Shown: one piece after another, positions 55,308-64,000 of the stretch | Layout of the letters: every line of letters begins with the position of its first letter | Numbering within the stretch: the stretch's first letter is position 1 | NCBI GenBank assembly: GCA_944323395.1 | Contig: CALUSI010000004.1 | Span: 62,001-126,000 of the forward strand | From: Candidatus Gastranaerophilales bacterium | Lineage (GTDB): Bacteria > Cyanobacteriota > Vampirovibrionia > Gastranaerophilales > Gastranaerophilaceae | Length of the DNA: 64,000 nucleotides | Direction of reading: 5' to 3' | Translations under genes and position numbers: made by a program | The notes under the pieces: model-generated | The model's input: the letters and a program-made list of their open reading frames with translations, nothing else | Told to the model about the DNA's origin: nothing | The model's database searches: none

Positions 55308-55674
55308 ATATAAAAACTCCTAAAATAGTTAATAATTTTATCAATGCCCTTTTGTTAGATATTTTTAACAGTAGTATTGATATTTACTGTTTTGTAATAT
55401 ATTAGCGAATTAAAATCAACAATTGAAGATTAAAAAAGCAGATAATAATTTTATAGACAATCGGATTTAATATTAAAGTTTTCTAAGAATGCTCATGCTC
55501 TATTTATAAAAGCTACACCTGATTAGAAAAGAACAATTTGCGAAATTATAGGTTCGAAGTTTTGTTGAAGAGATATTATCAAAATTTACAAACACATTAT
55601 ATATCTATAGTTTGTTTAAAGATAAAAAAACTAATTAACAATTTTTATGATAGAATAGTCATATAGGGGTAATT
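55308..55674. other. Intergenic region, no gene seen
   Basis: A 367-base AT-rich gap between the leftward membrane-TPR gene and fic. An inverted pair ACAAAC / GTTTGT lies near 55590-55618. An open stretch of about 45 codons ending near 55660 has no start codon or ribosome binding site, so I do not call it. Confidence 0.4.
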
Positions 55675-56283
55675 ATGACTTTAGAAAACAAATTAGGAAT
55701 AACTGATTCTACAGAGCTTTTTAGAGTAGAAGAAAAAATAAGTAAGCTTAAAGCAATAAAGCTTTTTGATAACAAGGTTATTGACAATTTGAAAGTTGGC
55801 TCATTTGAATCTCTAGCGTTTATTCACAAATATTTGTTTGATGAAATCTATGATTTTGCAGGAGAAATAAGAACTGTAAATATTGCAAAAGGTAATTTTA
55901 GATTTGCACCTGTTATGTATCTTAAATCAGCGTTAGAGCACATCGACAAAATGCCGCAATCCAATTTTGATGAGATTGTTGAAAAATATGTAGAAATGAA
56001 TGTTGCTCATCCTTTTAGAGAAGGTAATGGTCGAAGTGCAAGAATTTGGCTTGATTTGATTTTAAAAAAAGAGTTAGAACAAGTTGTTGATTGGAGCAAA
56101 ATAGACAAAGAAGATTATCTTTTGGCAATGGAAAGAAGTCCAATTAAAAGCGTGGAAATAAAGGCCCTTTTAAAAGGGGCACTAACCACAAAAATCAGTA
56201 ACAGAGAAGTCTATATGAAAGGCATCGATGCAAGTTACCATTATGAAGGTTATGCTGTGTACAGATCAGAAGACTTGAATTAA
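55675..56283 (+). CDS. Fic family AMP transferase with C-terminal inhibitory motif
   Basis: A 202-residue Fic protein. The active-site motif is HPFREGNGRSAR (about residues 111-122), preceded by the beta-hairpin GNFRFAP that docks targets. Near the C-terminus SYHYEGY gives the inhibitory S-x3-E-G motif, the class III arrangement, in which the protein keeps itself off until oligomeric state changes. Fic enzymes attach AMP to hydroxyl groups of target proteins. AGGGG precedes the ATG. No antitoxin gene is adjacent, in line with self-inhibition. Confidence 0.88.
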   Translation: MTLENKLGITDSTELFRVEEKISKLKAIKLFDNKVIDNLKVGSFESLAFIHKYLFDEIYDFAGEIRTVNIAKGNFRFAPVMYLKSALEHIDKMPQSNFDEIVEKYVEMNVAHPFREGNGRSARIWLDLILKKELEQVVDWSKIDKEDYLLAMERSPIKSVEIKALLKGALTTKISNREVYMKGIDASYHYEGYAVYRSEDLN

Positions 56284-56327
56284 TGATTATTGTCGGGCTG
56301 AAACCCAATTATATAATTCTTATTCAT
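56280..56327 (-). CDS. Possible 15-codon micro-ORF with strong ribosome binding site
   Basis: ATG at 56327, stop at 56280, coding a 15-residue peptide (MNKNYIIGFQPDNNH). AGGAGG lies eight bases upstream, the best Shine-Dalgarno sequence in the region. It overlaps the fic stop on the other strand. It could be a small protein or a gene remnant. Confidence 0.3.
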   Translation of the reverse strand: MNKNYIIGFQPDNNH

Positions 56328-56451
56328 TTTTATTGCCTCCTACTAAATAATAAAATAGGAAGAAGGCATTTGAGACTCGAACTTATTAAAAGGCAATAAT
56401 AGCAATAAAAACTAACTAAAACACATATTATATATGAAAAATCAAAGCAAT

Positions 56452-56477
56452 AAAAAATCCCGTCATAACGGGATTTT
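56452..56477 (-). terminator. Terminator after tRNA-Asp
   Basis: AAAAAATCCCGT-4-ACGGGATTTTTT-type hairpin, 6-bp GC-rich core extended by A/T pairs, 10 bases past the tRNA 3' end. Confidence 0.9.
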
Positions 56478-56486
56478 TTCTCAAAA

Positions 56487-56564
56487 TGGCGGGACCGACG
56501 AGGCTCGAACTCGCGACCTTCTGCGTGACAGGCAGACACTCTAACCAAACTGAGCTACGATCCC
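56487..56564 (-). tRNA. tRNA-Asp (GTC)
   Basis: A 78-base cloverleaf. Acceptor GGGATCG pairs with CGGTCCC, D-stem GCTC/GAGT, anticodon stem TCTGC/GCAGA around CTGTCAC (anticodon GTC), T-arm GCGAG-TTCGAGC-CTCGT. The CCA end is encoded. A strong promoter lies upstream and a terminator downstream. Confidence 0.97.
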
Positions 56565-56576
56565 AACTGCAAAACT

Positions 56577-56605
56577 ATTATATGCGGAACAAAAAAAAAT
56601 TGCAA
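56577..56605 (-). promoter_or_regulatory. Promoter of tRNA-Asp
   Basis: Read leftward: TTGCAA, 17 bases, TATAAT. Predicted start near 56570, six bases before the mature tRNA. Confidence 0.75.
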
Positions 56606-56727
56606 CAGTGTTATTCTTAATTTCTAATGTTTTTTATTAATTCTCAATTTTCATACAGTCAGAACATTTTACTAATATTCTTTTTGCAATATAATTTAGA
56701 TAATAATAAAGGATTAAGAGGATAATT

Positions 56728-58755
56728 ATGAATAAGTATTTGTTGGAAATAGGAACAGAAGAACTTGCATACAAATTCATTCCTTCAGCAATGGAACAAT
56801 TAAAAAATGAATTTTCAAAAACATTAGAAGAAAATGAAATAAAATTTTCAGATATAAAAGTATATGCAACACCAAGACGTTTGGCAGTCATTATAGAAAA
56901 TATTGCTGATAAACAAGATGATATTGAAAAAACGATAAAAGGACCCATTTCAAATATTGCATATGACGAAAACGGAAATTTAACAAAAGCCGCAATCGGT
57001 TTTGCAAATAAAAACGGTATTAATCTTGATAAATTATTTAAACAAGATAATTATGTTTGGGCAAAAATAGAACAAAAAGGCAAGGATACAAAAGAACTTC
57101 TAAAATCCACAGTACCTAATATTATATTAAAACTAAAAGGCACACACTTTATGAGGTGGGCTGATTTAGACATAAAATTTCAACGCCCAATAAGATGGAT
57201 TGTTTCTTTGTTTAACGAAGAAAAAGTTGAGATTGAAATAGCAAATATAAAATCTTCTAATATTACACGAGGACATAGATTTTCCAAAACAGAAATCGAA
57301 ATAAAAAATCCCGATGAATATTTGACTGTTTTAGAATCAGCAAATGTTATAGCGGATGTTCAAAAAAGGAAAGAAACTATAGTAAAACTTGCAAAAGAAA
57401 AAGCAAAAGAAATTGGAGCAGAAATTGCAATTGATGAAGATTTACTAGATGAAGTAACCTTTATAACAGAATGGCCAATACCAGTAATATGTTCATTTGA
57501 AGAAAAATATCTTCAAATTCCTGAAAAAGTTGTAGTTACAGTTATGGCAGTACATCAAAGATATTTCCCATTATATAAAGAAGGTAAGCTATTAAATAAA
57601 TTTATAACGATAAGTAATTATGTTGGAGATACATTTGAAAATATAAAAGCAGGTAATGAAAGAGTAGTTAAAGCAAGACTGGAAGATGCTATTTTCTTTG
57701 TACAAGAAGACATACAAAAGCCACTTCTAGCATATTTAGAAGCCCTAAAGGGTGTTACATTCCAAAAAGGGTTCGGTTCTGTATATGATAAAACACAAAG
57801 AATATGTCAATTATCTAAAAATATAGCAAAAGAATTAAATATACCAACACAAACAATAGAAAGAACAGCTCTATTATGCAAAGCAGATTTAGTTACGAAA
57901 CTTGTTTTTGAATTCACAGAACTTCAAGGATATATTGGAGCAGATTATGCACTAAGAAGCGGTGAACCAAAAGAAGTAGCTAACGGCATTATGGAACATT
58001 ATTTCCCATTAAATGCTGATTCAGAAGTAGCAGAAAGTATTGAAGGTCAAGTTGTCGGTATTGCGGACAAAATAGATACTGTTGTAACAGTATTTGCAGA
58101 CGGTAAGAAAATATCAGGTTCACAAGACCCATTAGGGGTAAGACGTGCTACTCTTGGAATCTTAAAAACAATATTAAATAAAGACTTAAAGATTAATCTT
58201 ACACAATTATTAAAACAGACAATTGAAATTCTTCCTGTTCAAATTGAAGATACTAATAAACTTTTTGAAACAGTAAAAAACTTTATAGAACAGAGATTAA
58301 TTATTCTTCTATCTGATAAATATAAACACGATACTCTTGAAGCGTGTATTTCAGAAAAAGATGTACTATCTGATTTAAAAGATTTAATTGCAAGACTTAA
58401 TATAGTTTCTGATATTATTAATAAAGATAATTATTCACAGTTTCATGAAGGTATCAACAGAATTATAAGACTTCTAAAGACAGAAAAAGATTTTGCTTCT
58501 GTTAATGAAAATTTATTTACAATACAAGCAGAAAAAGACTTATATAACGCAGTTAAAAATATAGATGAAAATACTCTCACCTATAAACAATTAGAAGATA
58601 AATTAGTAAAAATTATTCCATTTATTACTGAATTTTTTGATAAAGTTTTAGTAATGGACAATGACACAAATATAAAGAAAAACAGATTAAATTTACTATA
58701 TTTGGTAAAACAAAAATTTGCAAAACTTGCAGATTTCAGCAAAATTGTTTTTTAA
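56728..58755 (+). CDS. glyS: Glycyl-tRNA synthetase beta subunit
   Basis: A 675-residue GlyS of the bacterial alpha2-beta2 enzyme. LLEIGTEELAYKFIPSAM at the N-terminus, ATPRRLAV, VVTVMAVHQRYFPL and the HD-like region (ELQGYIGADYAL, GIMEHYFP, ADKIDT) are all as expected. The alpha subunit glyQ is not next to it in this window. AAGAGG precedes the ATG. Confidence 0.96.
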   Translation: MNKYLLEIGTEELAYKFIPSAMEQLKNEFSKTLEENEIKFSDIKVYATPRRLAVIIENIADKQDDIEKTIKGPISNIAYDENGNLTKAAIGFANKNGINLDKLFKQDNYVWAKIEQKGKDTKELLKSTVPNIILKLKGTHFMRWADLDIKFQRPIRWIVSLFNEEKVEIEIANIKSSNITRGHRFSKTEIEIKNPDEYLTVLESANVIADVQKRKETIVKLAKEKAKEIGAEIAIDEDLLDEVTFITEWPIPVICSFEEKYLQIPEKVVVTVMAVHQRYFPLYKEGKLLNKFITISNYVGDTFENIKAGNERVVKARLEDAIFFVQEDIQKPLLAYLEALKGVTFQKGFGSVYDKTQRICQLSKNIAKELNIPTQTIERTALLCKADLVTKLVFEFTELQGYIGADYALRSGEPKEVANGIMEHYFPLNADSEVAESIEGQVVGIADKIDTVVTVFADGKKISGSQDPLGVRRATLGILKTILNKDLKINLTQLLKQTIEILPVQIEDTNKLFETVKNFIEQRLIILLSDKYKHDTLEACISEKDVLSDLKDLIARLNIVSDIINKDNYSQFHEGINRIIRLLKTEKDFASVNENLFTIQAEKDLYNAVKNIDENTLTYKQLEDKLVKIIPFITEFFDKVLVMDNDTNIKKNRLNLLYLVKQKFAKLADFSKIVF

Positions 58756-58792
58756 ATTATAAAGCATAACATGAGAACTTAAAAGCCTGAGT

Positions 58793-60028
58793 TTATAACT
58801 TAGGCTTTATATTTTCAATAATTGCTTTTATATTCGGATTTTTAATTTCTGAAATAATTTTATCAAAATCAATTCCATCAACTGCATTTAAAGAATTCAA
58901 TGCAGTTAAAACTTCGCATATAATGGTCTCATCAGCTGATTCAAGTAATAATTTTAAATTAGGAATAGCTTCTCTTAAATTATATTCTACAATCACAGGA
59001 AGAACAGAATGAATATTATCTTTTGATTTTTTCAGTTCATTTAAAACAAAGTTTTTTTGTAATTTCCAAAAATCTTCACCTTGAACTTGCAATAACTTTA
59101 ACACAGAAGAAATTTCATATTTAGTATCTTTACTTTCATCAAAAATATACTCTTGATTTTCACAAAACATACTGAATTTTGAATATGCACTAAGCAAAAT
59201 TTCAGCAATTTTACTTGAATTAACATTTTCTGATTTGTTATTGTTTATTAAAAATTCCAGTACTTCAAAAAGTTCAAATTGGAAAATATCAGAGAGAGGA
59301 AGAATTTCACCAAAACCACTTAAAATATTATCGATAACAAGTAATGTATCTGACATATATTCGGAAGATAATAAATTTAATAAACTATCCATATATGGAA
59401 TTTGTCCTGCAATATTTTCAGGCATTTTTGAGGTTTTCATCGCTTTAAATATTGCCTCAAGCGGATAATTTCTACCATAAGCATTAAAGAATTTTACTGC
59501 TTTTAATTTTTCAAAATCATCATCAGAAGCTAGCGTATTCAATGCAATATCAAAAGAAATATCATCTTGCATCTGTCCAAGTGCTTCTGCTGAATTATAA
59601 CTTAACAATTCATTATCAGAGAAAGCGTACTTACTCAACAATTCTAAAGCCACAGTATCAGGAATATAGGCAAAATACTTTGCTGCATATATTTTTTGTG
59701 ACTCTGTTCCCTTTTCAAGCATTTTAAAGATTTCTTCTGTTAAATTTTGATTAGCATGTTTAGACAAAATACTTGCAAACAAATCATCATAATATACGGA
59801 ATATACATCAAAAAACTTTAAAATATTCAAATAATTATCCTTGGATACGGCAGTTTCTATATATTTATAAATATTATTTCTAATAAAATCAAAAAGATAA
59901 TCAGATTTTGCAACAAGCATTTCAAATAATTTAACATCACCATTATTTACCAAATAAGAAGCAGCCTCTTGGGCCTTATTTCTATCTTTAGAAATCAAAT
60001 CTTTGAAATACAATTCTAAATCATTCAT
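58793..60028 (-). CDS. HEAT-repeat-like protein
   Basis: A 411-residue soluble, acidic, all-helical protein. Repeats of 30-35 residues resemble HEAT/armadillo units (AAKYFAYIPDTVALELLSKYAFSD, AEALGQMQDDISFDIALNTLASD, AIPNLKLLLESADETIICEVLTALN). Likely a scaffold for protein contacts. The ATG lies six bases after a TATAAT box, so the message may be leaderless. Confidence 0.72.
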   Translation of the reverse strand: MNDLELYFKDLISKDRNKAQEAASYLVNNGDVKLFEMLVAKSDYLFDFIRNNIYKYIETAVSKDNYLNILKFFDVYSVYYDDLFASILSKHANQNLTEEIFKMLEKGTESQKIYAAKYFAYIPDTVALELLSKYAFSDNELLSYNSAEALGQMQDDISFDIALNTLASDDDFEKLKAVKFFNAYGRNYPLEAIFKAMKTSKMPENIAGQIPYMDSLLNLLSSEYMSDTLLVIDNILSGFGEILPLSDIFQFELFEVLEFLINNNKSENVNSSKIAEILLSAYSKFSMFCENQEYIFDESKDTKYEISSVLKLLQVQGEDFWKLQKNFVLNELKKSKDNIHSVLPVIVEYNLREAIPNLKLLLESADETIICEVLTALNSLNAVDGIDFDKIISEIKNPNIKAIIENIKPKL

Positions 60029-60034
60029 ATTGTT

Positions 60035-60063
60035 ATTATAAATTGAACAGCAATGTTTTACAA
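60035..60063 (-). promoter_or_regulatory. Promoter directly before the HEAT-like gene
   Basis: Read leftward: TTGTAA, 17 bases, TATAAT, then six bases and the ATG. The -35 box overlaps the arm of the terminator stem at 60060. Confidence 0.6.
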
Positions 60064-60101
60064 GAAAAAACCCTTGAATTATTTCAAGGGTTTTTTCTTG
60101 T
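60060..60101 (-). terminator. Long perfect hairpin terminator of the SLH gene
   Basis: A 19-bp perfect stem with a 4-base loop (arms ending CCCTTGAA / TTCAAGGG) and U-rich 3' arm. It lies 21 bases beyond the stop of the SLH gene. Confidence 0.9.
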
Positions 60102-60121
60102 ATAAATAATTCAATGAATTA

Positions 60122-61552
60122 CTACTGAGCATATTGTTGAGAAGGCTCGTTCGTTTGCGGAGCAGTTTCTGACGAAACAGGCGTATTGTTTGAAACCGGT
60201 TTATCGATAATAGTAGTTGTTGTATTTGAATATTGTTGAACATAATCATTATACAAGCTGCAATCAACCTTCAATTCAACAAGGACATCTTCATCTTTAC
60301 TAGCTTTGAAGTTCACACCAGGTGTTAACCAACCTGTAGCAAGTCCAACTCCGGCACCAACAGGGAATCCAATTGCCATACCATCACCAGATCTGTCATT
60401 AGCAGCACCAATTGGAAGACCTAACGCAGCACCACCAATAGCAGCACCAGCAACAGTATATTCTAATGGTTTTAACCATTTATTTTCACTTAATACACCT
60501 TCTTGATTATTTAAAACTCTTGCGATAAAAGGATATTCATTTCCATTTGGGAAAACCATCTTTGTGAAATGTAGATAAACTTCAGCATTTTTATTAACCC
60601 ATTTTTTATCTCTAAGTTCTTCAATTGTTGCATACAATTTTGTATTTGCAGGAATAATTAAAGTACCTTCTTTAGTTACAACATCCTTTTTAAAATAGAA
60701 AGGAACAACATCACCTATTTGAGCCTTTGTTGAATTAAACTTTTCCAAGAAAGAAACTTTAAATACATTTTTAGCCAAAATAATTCTTCTTAGATTTGTA
60801 ATATTGACCCTATCAACAACAGCTTTACCATAACTTTCTAAATGTTCAACAGACAAAATATATTCTTGAGGTTCAGCCGGAACTACTTCTTCTACTGGCT
60901 CTTCAGCTTTATAATTAGAATCAACCAAATCCAATGCCTTCATCAAGCGGGCAAGAAGAACAGCAGCTTCTGCTCTGTTTAATTCTCTATTCGGATTTAA
61001 CTCTGTTTCCAATGGATAATTAATATATAAACCATATTTAATAGCTTTTGAAAAAGGAATCACACCCCAATCAGGGATTTCCTTTGAATCTGCGAATTGA
61101 CTTAATACAGATGTATCAACCTCTGTATCTTTTGTAATATGACTCATTATAGACGCTGTTTCCACTTTCGTAATAAATCTTTGAGGTTTAAATTCTCCAT
61201 CTGTATAGCCATAAATCAAACCAAATTGATCAGATCTTGCAATTGATGGATAACCGAATGTTTCTTGAGTAACATCAGAATAGTTAGGTTCTGATGTAAT
61301 TGGAGCTTGAGACAAACCCAACGCTCTTAATAACCACTCAGTCCAATCAACTCTTGTTACAGAATCCAATGGTCTATATGTATTATCACCATATAATGGG
61401 ACAATGTTTTTTGTAACAACATCTTCAATTTCTTCCGCAGCCCAGTAATCGTCAGGAATATCTGTATAATCTTTTGCAAAAGCACCAGATACACCAATTA
61501 ACATCAACGATAGAGATAAGAATATTGCTGCTAAATTTTTTCTAATATTCAT
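60122..61552 (-). CDS. S-layer homology domain envelope protein
   Basis: A 476-residue exported protein. The signal peptide ends near AFA (about residue 24). Three SLH-like repeats follow to about residue 215 (YTDIPDDYWAAEEIEDVV, YGYTDGEFKPQRFITKVE, LNPNRELNRAEAAVLLARL), which bind cell-wall polymers, as in cyanobacterial envelope proteins. A beta-rich domain (GTLIIPANTKLYATI) and a glycine-zipper stretch (AGAAIGGAALGLPIGAA) come next, and the tail is Thr/Gln/Pro-rich. Start at the ATG at 61552 with GTGAGG upstream, not the earlier ATG at 61573. Confidence 0.82.
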   Translation of the reverse strand: MNIRKNLAAIFLSLSLMLIGVSGAFAKDYTDIPDDYWAAEEIEDVVTKNIVPLYGDNTYRPLDSVTRVDWTEWLLRALGLSQAPITSEPNYSDVTQETFGYPSIARSDQFGLIYGYTDGEFKPQRFITKVETASIMSHITKDTEVDTSVLSQFADSKEIPDWGVIPFSKAIKYGLYINYPLETELNPNRELNRAEAAVLLARLMKALDLVDSNYKAEEPVEEVVPAEPQEYILSVEHLESYGKAVVDRVNITNLRRIILAKNVFKVSFLEKFNSTKAQIGDVVPFYFKKDVVTKEGTLIIPANTKLYATIEELRDKKWVNKNAEVYLHFTKMVFPNGNEYPFIARVLNNQEGVLSENKWLKPLEYTVAGAAIGGAALGLPIGAANDRSGDGMAIGFPVGAGVGLATGWLTPGVNFKASKDEDVLVELKVDCSLYNDYVQQYSNTTTTIIDKPVSNNTPVSSETAPQTNEPSQQYAQ

Positions 61553-61717
61553 TTGTACCTCACTTAAACTCATATTAATTATAATACTTTTCCACTCTTA
61601 ACAGAATTATATGTTAAATTTTATTTTTAGGCAATAAAAGTACGCCTAATAATGTATAGAAATAGTTTTCTAATCCATACTTATTTTATAAATCAAAACA
61701 AGTTTTTTTTTGCTCGT

Positions 61718-61745
61718 TTGACGATTGTATAAGTCGTAATATAAA
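61718..61745 (+). promoter_or_regulatory. Possible promoter of the exported TPR gene
   Basis: TTGACG, 16 bases, TATAAA, about 105 bases upstream of the ATG. Confidence 0.35.
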
Positions 61746-61851
61746 ATATTTTATGAAGTTCTTTTAATTATTACATGCCCATAATCGTTACAATTTACAA
61801 TATAAGGGAAGTTTTAATAATATACATAAAATAGCTTATAAAGGAGTTTTT

Positions 61852-63702
61852 ATGAATTTAGAATATTTTAAATCAAATATTAAGATTTTTTCTTTATTGA
61901 TTATTTGTTTAGCGATAACATTACCAGCATTTTCAGAATCAGATTTCACAAAAAATGAAATTCACAAGTCAATTATTGAAAATAACATGAATAAACTGTC
62001 CACAGATTATATATCAGAAGTAGAGAAAATGGTATATATGCAAATGGATATGCAACAATACGAAGATGCATTAAAAACCGCAAATTATTTAATTAAAGCC
62101 TCAAAAAAATACTATGGGGAAAATCATTCACGAGTAGGATTCGCATATTTAGCACGAGCACGATACTACTTAGAGGTGAGAATCCCAGACCTTGCAAAAG
62201 AGGATTTATATAGGGTTTATGAAATATACACACAGAACAAAGATGATGAAGATTTGAAAAATAATATCCTAAATGCATTTATAAATTATAATCTTTGTTT
62301 TGAAGAATCATATGAAGCTCTAAAATATCATTATCAACTAGTTGGTAATAAGTACAATAATGCAAATGAATATTTAACATTAAGTCAAATATATACAATT
62401 ATGCAGAATCATATAGATTCAAAAACAGCACTTGACAGATATTATCAAAAAATTAAAGATAATGATCATAATCAAAATTTGAAGTTATTTTATTATCACA
62501 TGTCAAAAGCTATACTATACCAAGCAGGACAAAAAATGGATCTTTTAAAGAAAGAACTGGATGAAGCAGAAAAACTAATAGATTCTTTAGAAAAATATAA
62601 AACAGAAGCAAGAATTTCTTTTAATGTTAACAAAATACAATACTTTATAGATATGAAACAATTTGATGAAGCATTGTCTTTGTTAGATAAAAATAATGAA
62701 TTTATTACTGAAAATGGACATAAATATGAGATACAAAATTCATTTCAGCAATATTTAGACTACTACTTAGAATTAACAGATTCAGATAATTTTAATAAGT
62801 ATGCAAAGAAACTTGATAAATATTATGAAACTTTACCTACTGGTTCATTGTCATTCTTACCTGTTGCTGAAAAACAAATTAATCTATACAAAAATCTAAA
62901 TATGTATAGAAAAGCAAACGAACATGCAAAAAATGTATTGAATCAACTCGAACCGGTAAAAAATTATATACCATATCAATATGGTAAATTTTCGAGACTT
63001 GCTGCTGAAGTAAAAATACAAGAAGGAAATATTTCCGCTGCGAAGATTTATTTAGACAAAGCACTGAAAAGCTATGAATTATTTTACCCAAGTACAGCAT
63101 ATGTATATTATGAAATATACAAAGATCTTGGTGAAATATCAAATATCGAGGGCAATACAAAAGAAGCTTTCCAATACTACAAAAAAGCTGAGGTTATAAT
63201 CAAAAAATTGCAAGGAGATAAAGCTAATGCACTAATGGAAATATATTATAACTTAGCAAATACATATCTAAATTTGGGAGACAAGAAAAATGCTGTCTTA
63301 TATGCGGAAAAGAGTCTTGCAATAAGAAAACACAACTATGGTAAAATCAAGAATAGTATTAATCAATTAAATAGTGAATTTTCCATGTATCATATATATA
63401 AAGAATCAGGCCTAAATAAAAAAGCATCTGAAATTTTAGACAGAATAAATTCGATAGTCGAAAAAAATGAAGTTATCGGTAATAATAAATCTTTTTACTA
63501 TTATCTATACCTTACAAATGCCGATGTTGCAATGCAAAATGGACAATATGAGGCAGCAATCAATTATGTTAGAAAGGCAATGAAAAACTCAATCAACAAA
63601 CAAACTAAAATAGAAACATACAAATATTTATATGAAATATACAGTCAAACAAACAATAAAATAAAAGCATTTAAGTACAAAAAACTTGGACAAATCGAAT
63701 AA
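61852..63702 (+). CDS. Exported TPR protein
   Basis: A 616-residue protein with a signal peptide (hydrophobic core about 14-25, cut near AFSES) and TPR repeats through most of its length (for example AYLARARYYLEVRIPDLAKEDL, KALKSYELFYPSTAYVYYE, YNLANTYLNLGDKKNAVLYAEKSL). The Kinesin-light-chain-like units with YGENHSRV and HNYGKIKNS resemble those of the TPR gene at 28488. AAAGGAG precedes the ATG. A periplasmic scaffold; partners unknown. Confidence 0.75.
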   Translation: MNLEYFKSNIKIFSLLIICLAITLPAFSESDFTKNEIHKSIIENNMNKLSTDYISEVEKMVYMQMDMQQYEDALKTANYLIKASKKYYGENHSRVGFAYLARARYYLEVRIPDLAKEDLYRVYEIYTQNKDDEDLKNNILNAFINYNLCFEESYEALKYHYQLVGNKYNNANEYLTLSQIYTIMQNHIDSKTALDRYYQKIKDNDHNQNLKLFYYHMSKAILYQAGQKMDLLKKELDEAEKLIDSLEKYKTEARISFNVNKIQYFIDMKQFDEALSLLDKNNEFITENGHKYEIQNSFQQYLDYYLELTDSDNFNKYAKKLDKYYETLPTGSLSFLPVAEKQINLYKNLNMYRKANEHAKNVLNQLEPVKNYIPYQYGKFSRLAAEVKIQEGNISAAKIYLDKALKSYELFYPSTAYVYYEIYKDLGEISNIEGNTKEAFQYYKKAEVIIKKLQGDKANALMEIYYNLANTYLNLGDKKNAVLYAEKSLAIRKHNYGKIKNSINQLNSEFSMYHIYKESGLNKKASEILDRINSIVEKNEVIGNNKSFYYYLYLTNADVAMQNGQYEAAINYVRKAMKNSINKQTKIETYKYLYEIYSQTNNKIKAFKYKKLGQIE

Positions 63703-63703
63703 C

Positions 63704-63731
63704 AAAAAAGACCTCAAATGAGGTCTTTTTT
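63704..63731 (+). terminator. Terminator of the exported TPR gene
   Basis: AAAAAAGACCTC / GAGGTCTTTTTT, a 12-bp stem with a 4-base loop, directly after the stop. Confidence 0.9.
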
Positions 63732-63953
63732 ATCTTTTTTTAAAATTATTTATTAAATAATTAATTGAATCATATCAAGATATATTCTCTGAATATAAAA
63801 AGAGGTATTATCAAACAGTTTTTCTCCATTTTAGCATATTACACACTTACAGTATTGCTCTAAATTTTCGTTATATCAAATATTAATAGTACAAAGTTAT
63901 CACTTGAACATATTAGTTTTCTGATAAAATTTGTTGTTGTAATTTTAATATAA

Positions 63954-63982
63954 TTGACATTGTGTCTTCCATAGAGTACAAT
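63954..63982 (+). promoter_or_regulatory. Consensus sigma70 promoter at the right edge
   Basis: TTGACA, 17 bases, TACAAT, a nearly perfect consensus. An ATG (63989) lies six bases past the -10 box. Confidence 0.7.
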
Positions 63983-63988
63983 AATAAT

Positions 63989-64000
63989 ATGAGTCAACGA
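63989..64000 (+). CDS. Possible start of a leaderless gene, cut by the window
   Basis: ATG AGT CAA CGA directly after the consensus promoter. Only four codons are visible, so product and even coding status are open. Confidence 0.3.

Noticed and set aside
55540-55662. Open stretch upstream of fic as a possible antitoxin remnant
   Set aside because: No start codon, no ribosome binding site and no recognisable motif; the Fic protein carries its own inhibitory motif.
56368-56384. GAGACTCGAACTT resembles the T-arm of the nearby tRNA-Asp (possible att remnant)
   Set aside because: Only 11 of 13 bases match, no integrase is present and no second copy of the tRNA 3' end was found; chance or an old tRNA fragment is as likely.
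56330-56548. 72-codon leftward frame over tRNA-Asp
   Set aside because: It is a reading through the tRNA gene and its terminator.
1-64000. CRISPR array, insertion sequence, prophage or replication origin
   Set aside because: I saw no spaced direct repeats, transposase, integrase or phage structural genes, and no DnaA-box cluster.

Overview
The window is AT-rich and gene-dense. It comes from a bacterium with an outer membrane: it has LPS-type genes (heptose-7-phosphate kinase, O-antigen ligase-like protein), an S-layer-homology protein, LolA-like and MMPL export genes. The metabolism looks anaerobic: class III ribonucleotide reductase NrdD/NrdG, the [FeFe]-hydrogenase maturase HydG, and a PPi-dependent phosphofructokinase. 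A DUF4330 protein, an MEP-pathway ispH next to a four-domain S1 gene, many TPR proteins and proteins with a short P-x-[ST]-F N-terminal motif suggest a gut-type non-photosynthetic cyanobacterial relative (Vampirovibrionia/Melainabacteria, Gastranaerophilales-like). This placement is inference from gene content, not a phylogeny.

Layout. 1-3902: the 3' part of uvrA, a small glycine-rich protein, and an ispH-rpsA pair in which ispH has no ordinary start codon. 4079-10503: accessory genes, namely a HELYH metallopeptidase-like protein with a 12-bp tandem repeat, a PAS histidine kinase, an ADP-ribosyltransferase-like protein, a patatin-like lipase, and a membrane/propeller protein. 10586-14965: a MarR regulator divergent from hydG, followed by an ACT protein, a UPF0210 protein and a TPR protein; three copies of one MarR-type inverted repeat surround the regulator.

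15503-28371 is the centrepiece: a full aryl-polyene-type (APE) type II polyketide cluster. The leftward operon encodes ketosynthase, dehydratase, ketoreductase, second ketosynthase, two acyl carrier proteins, a COG4648 membrane protein, an AMP-ligase fused to a second dehydratase, thioesterase, LolA-like carrier and MMPL exporter. A chain-length-factor-like protein and a PlsC acyltransferase run divergently from the right end. A phosphopantetheinyl transferase, a methyltransferase and an LpxL-like acyltransferase lie at the left end. Together these would load an aryl acid, extend it to a conjugated polyene, and pass it to the outer membrane as a lipid pigment. No head-group-forming enzyme is present in the window.

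28488-41712: TPR and membrane proteins, sucCD, an O-antigen ligase-like protein, DUF4330 and heptose kinase, an RNase-H-fold-like unknown, a nucleotidyltransferase-like protein, PPi-phosphofructokinase, GT2 and gltX. 41857-45386: a ynbABC-like phospholipid operon whose CDP-alcohol phosphotransferase is fused to a flavodoxin domain. 45458-50477: yeiH, GNAT, nrdG/nrdD and a secreted Thr/Pro-rich protein. 50551-55307: nagZ, a GH13-like protein and a TPR membrane protein. 55675-64000: a self-inhibited Fic protein, tRNA-Asp, glyS, a HEAT-like protein, an SLH protein and a secreted TPR protein. Several genes appear to start right after a -10 box with no Shine-Dalgarno sequence.
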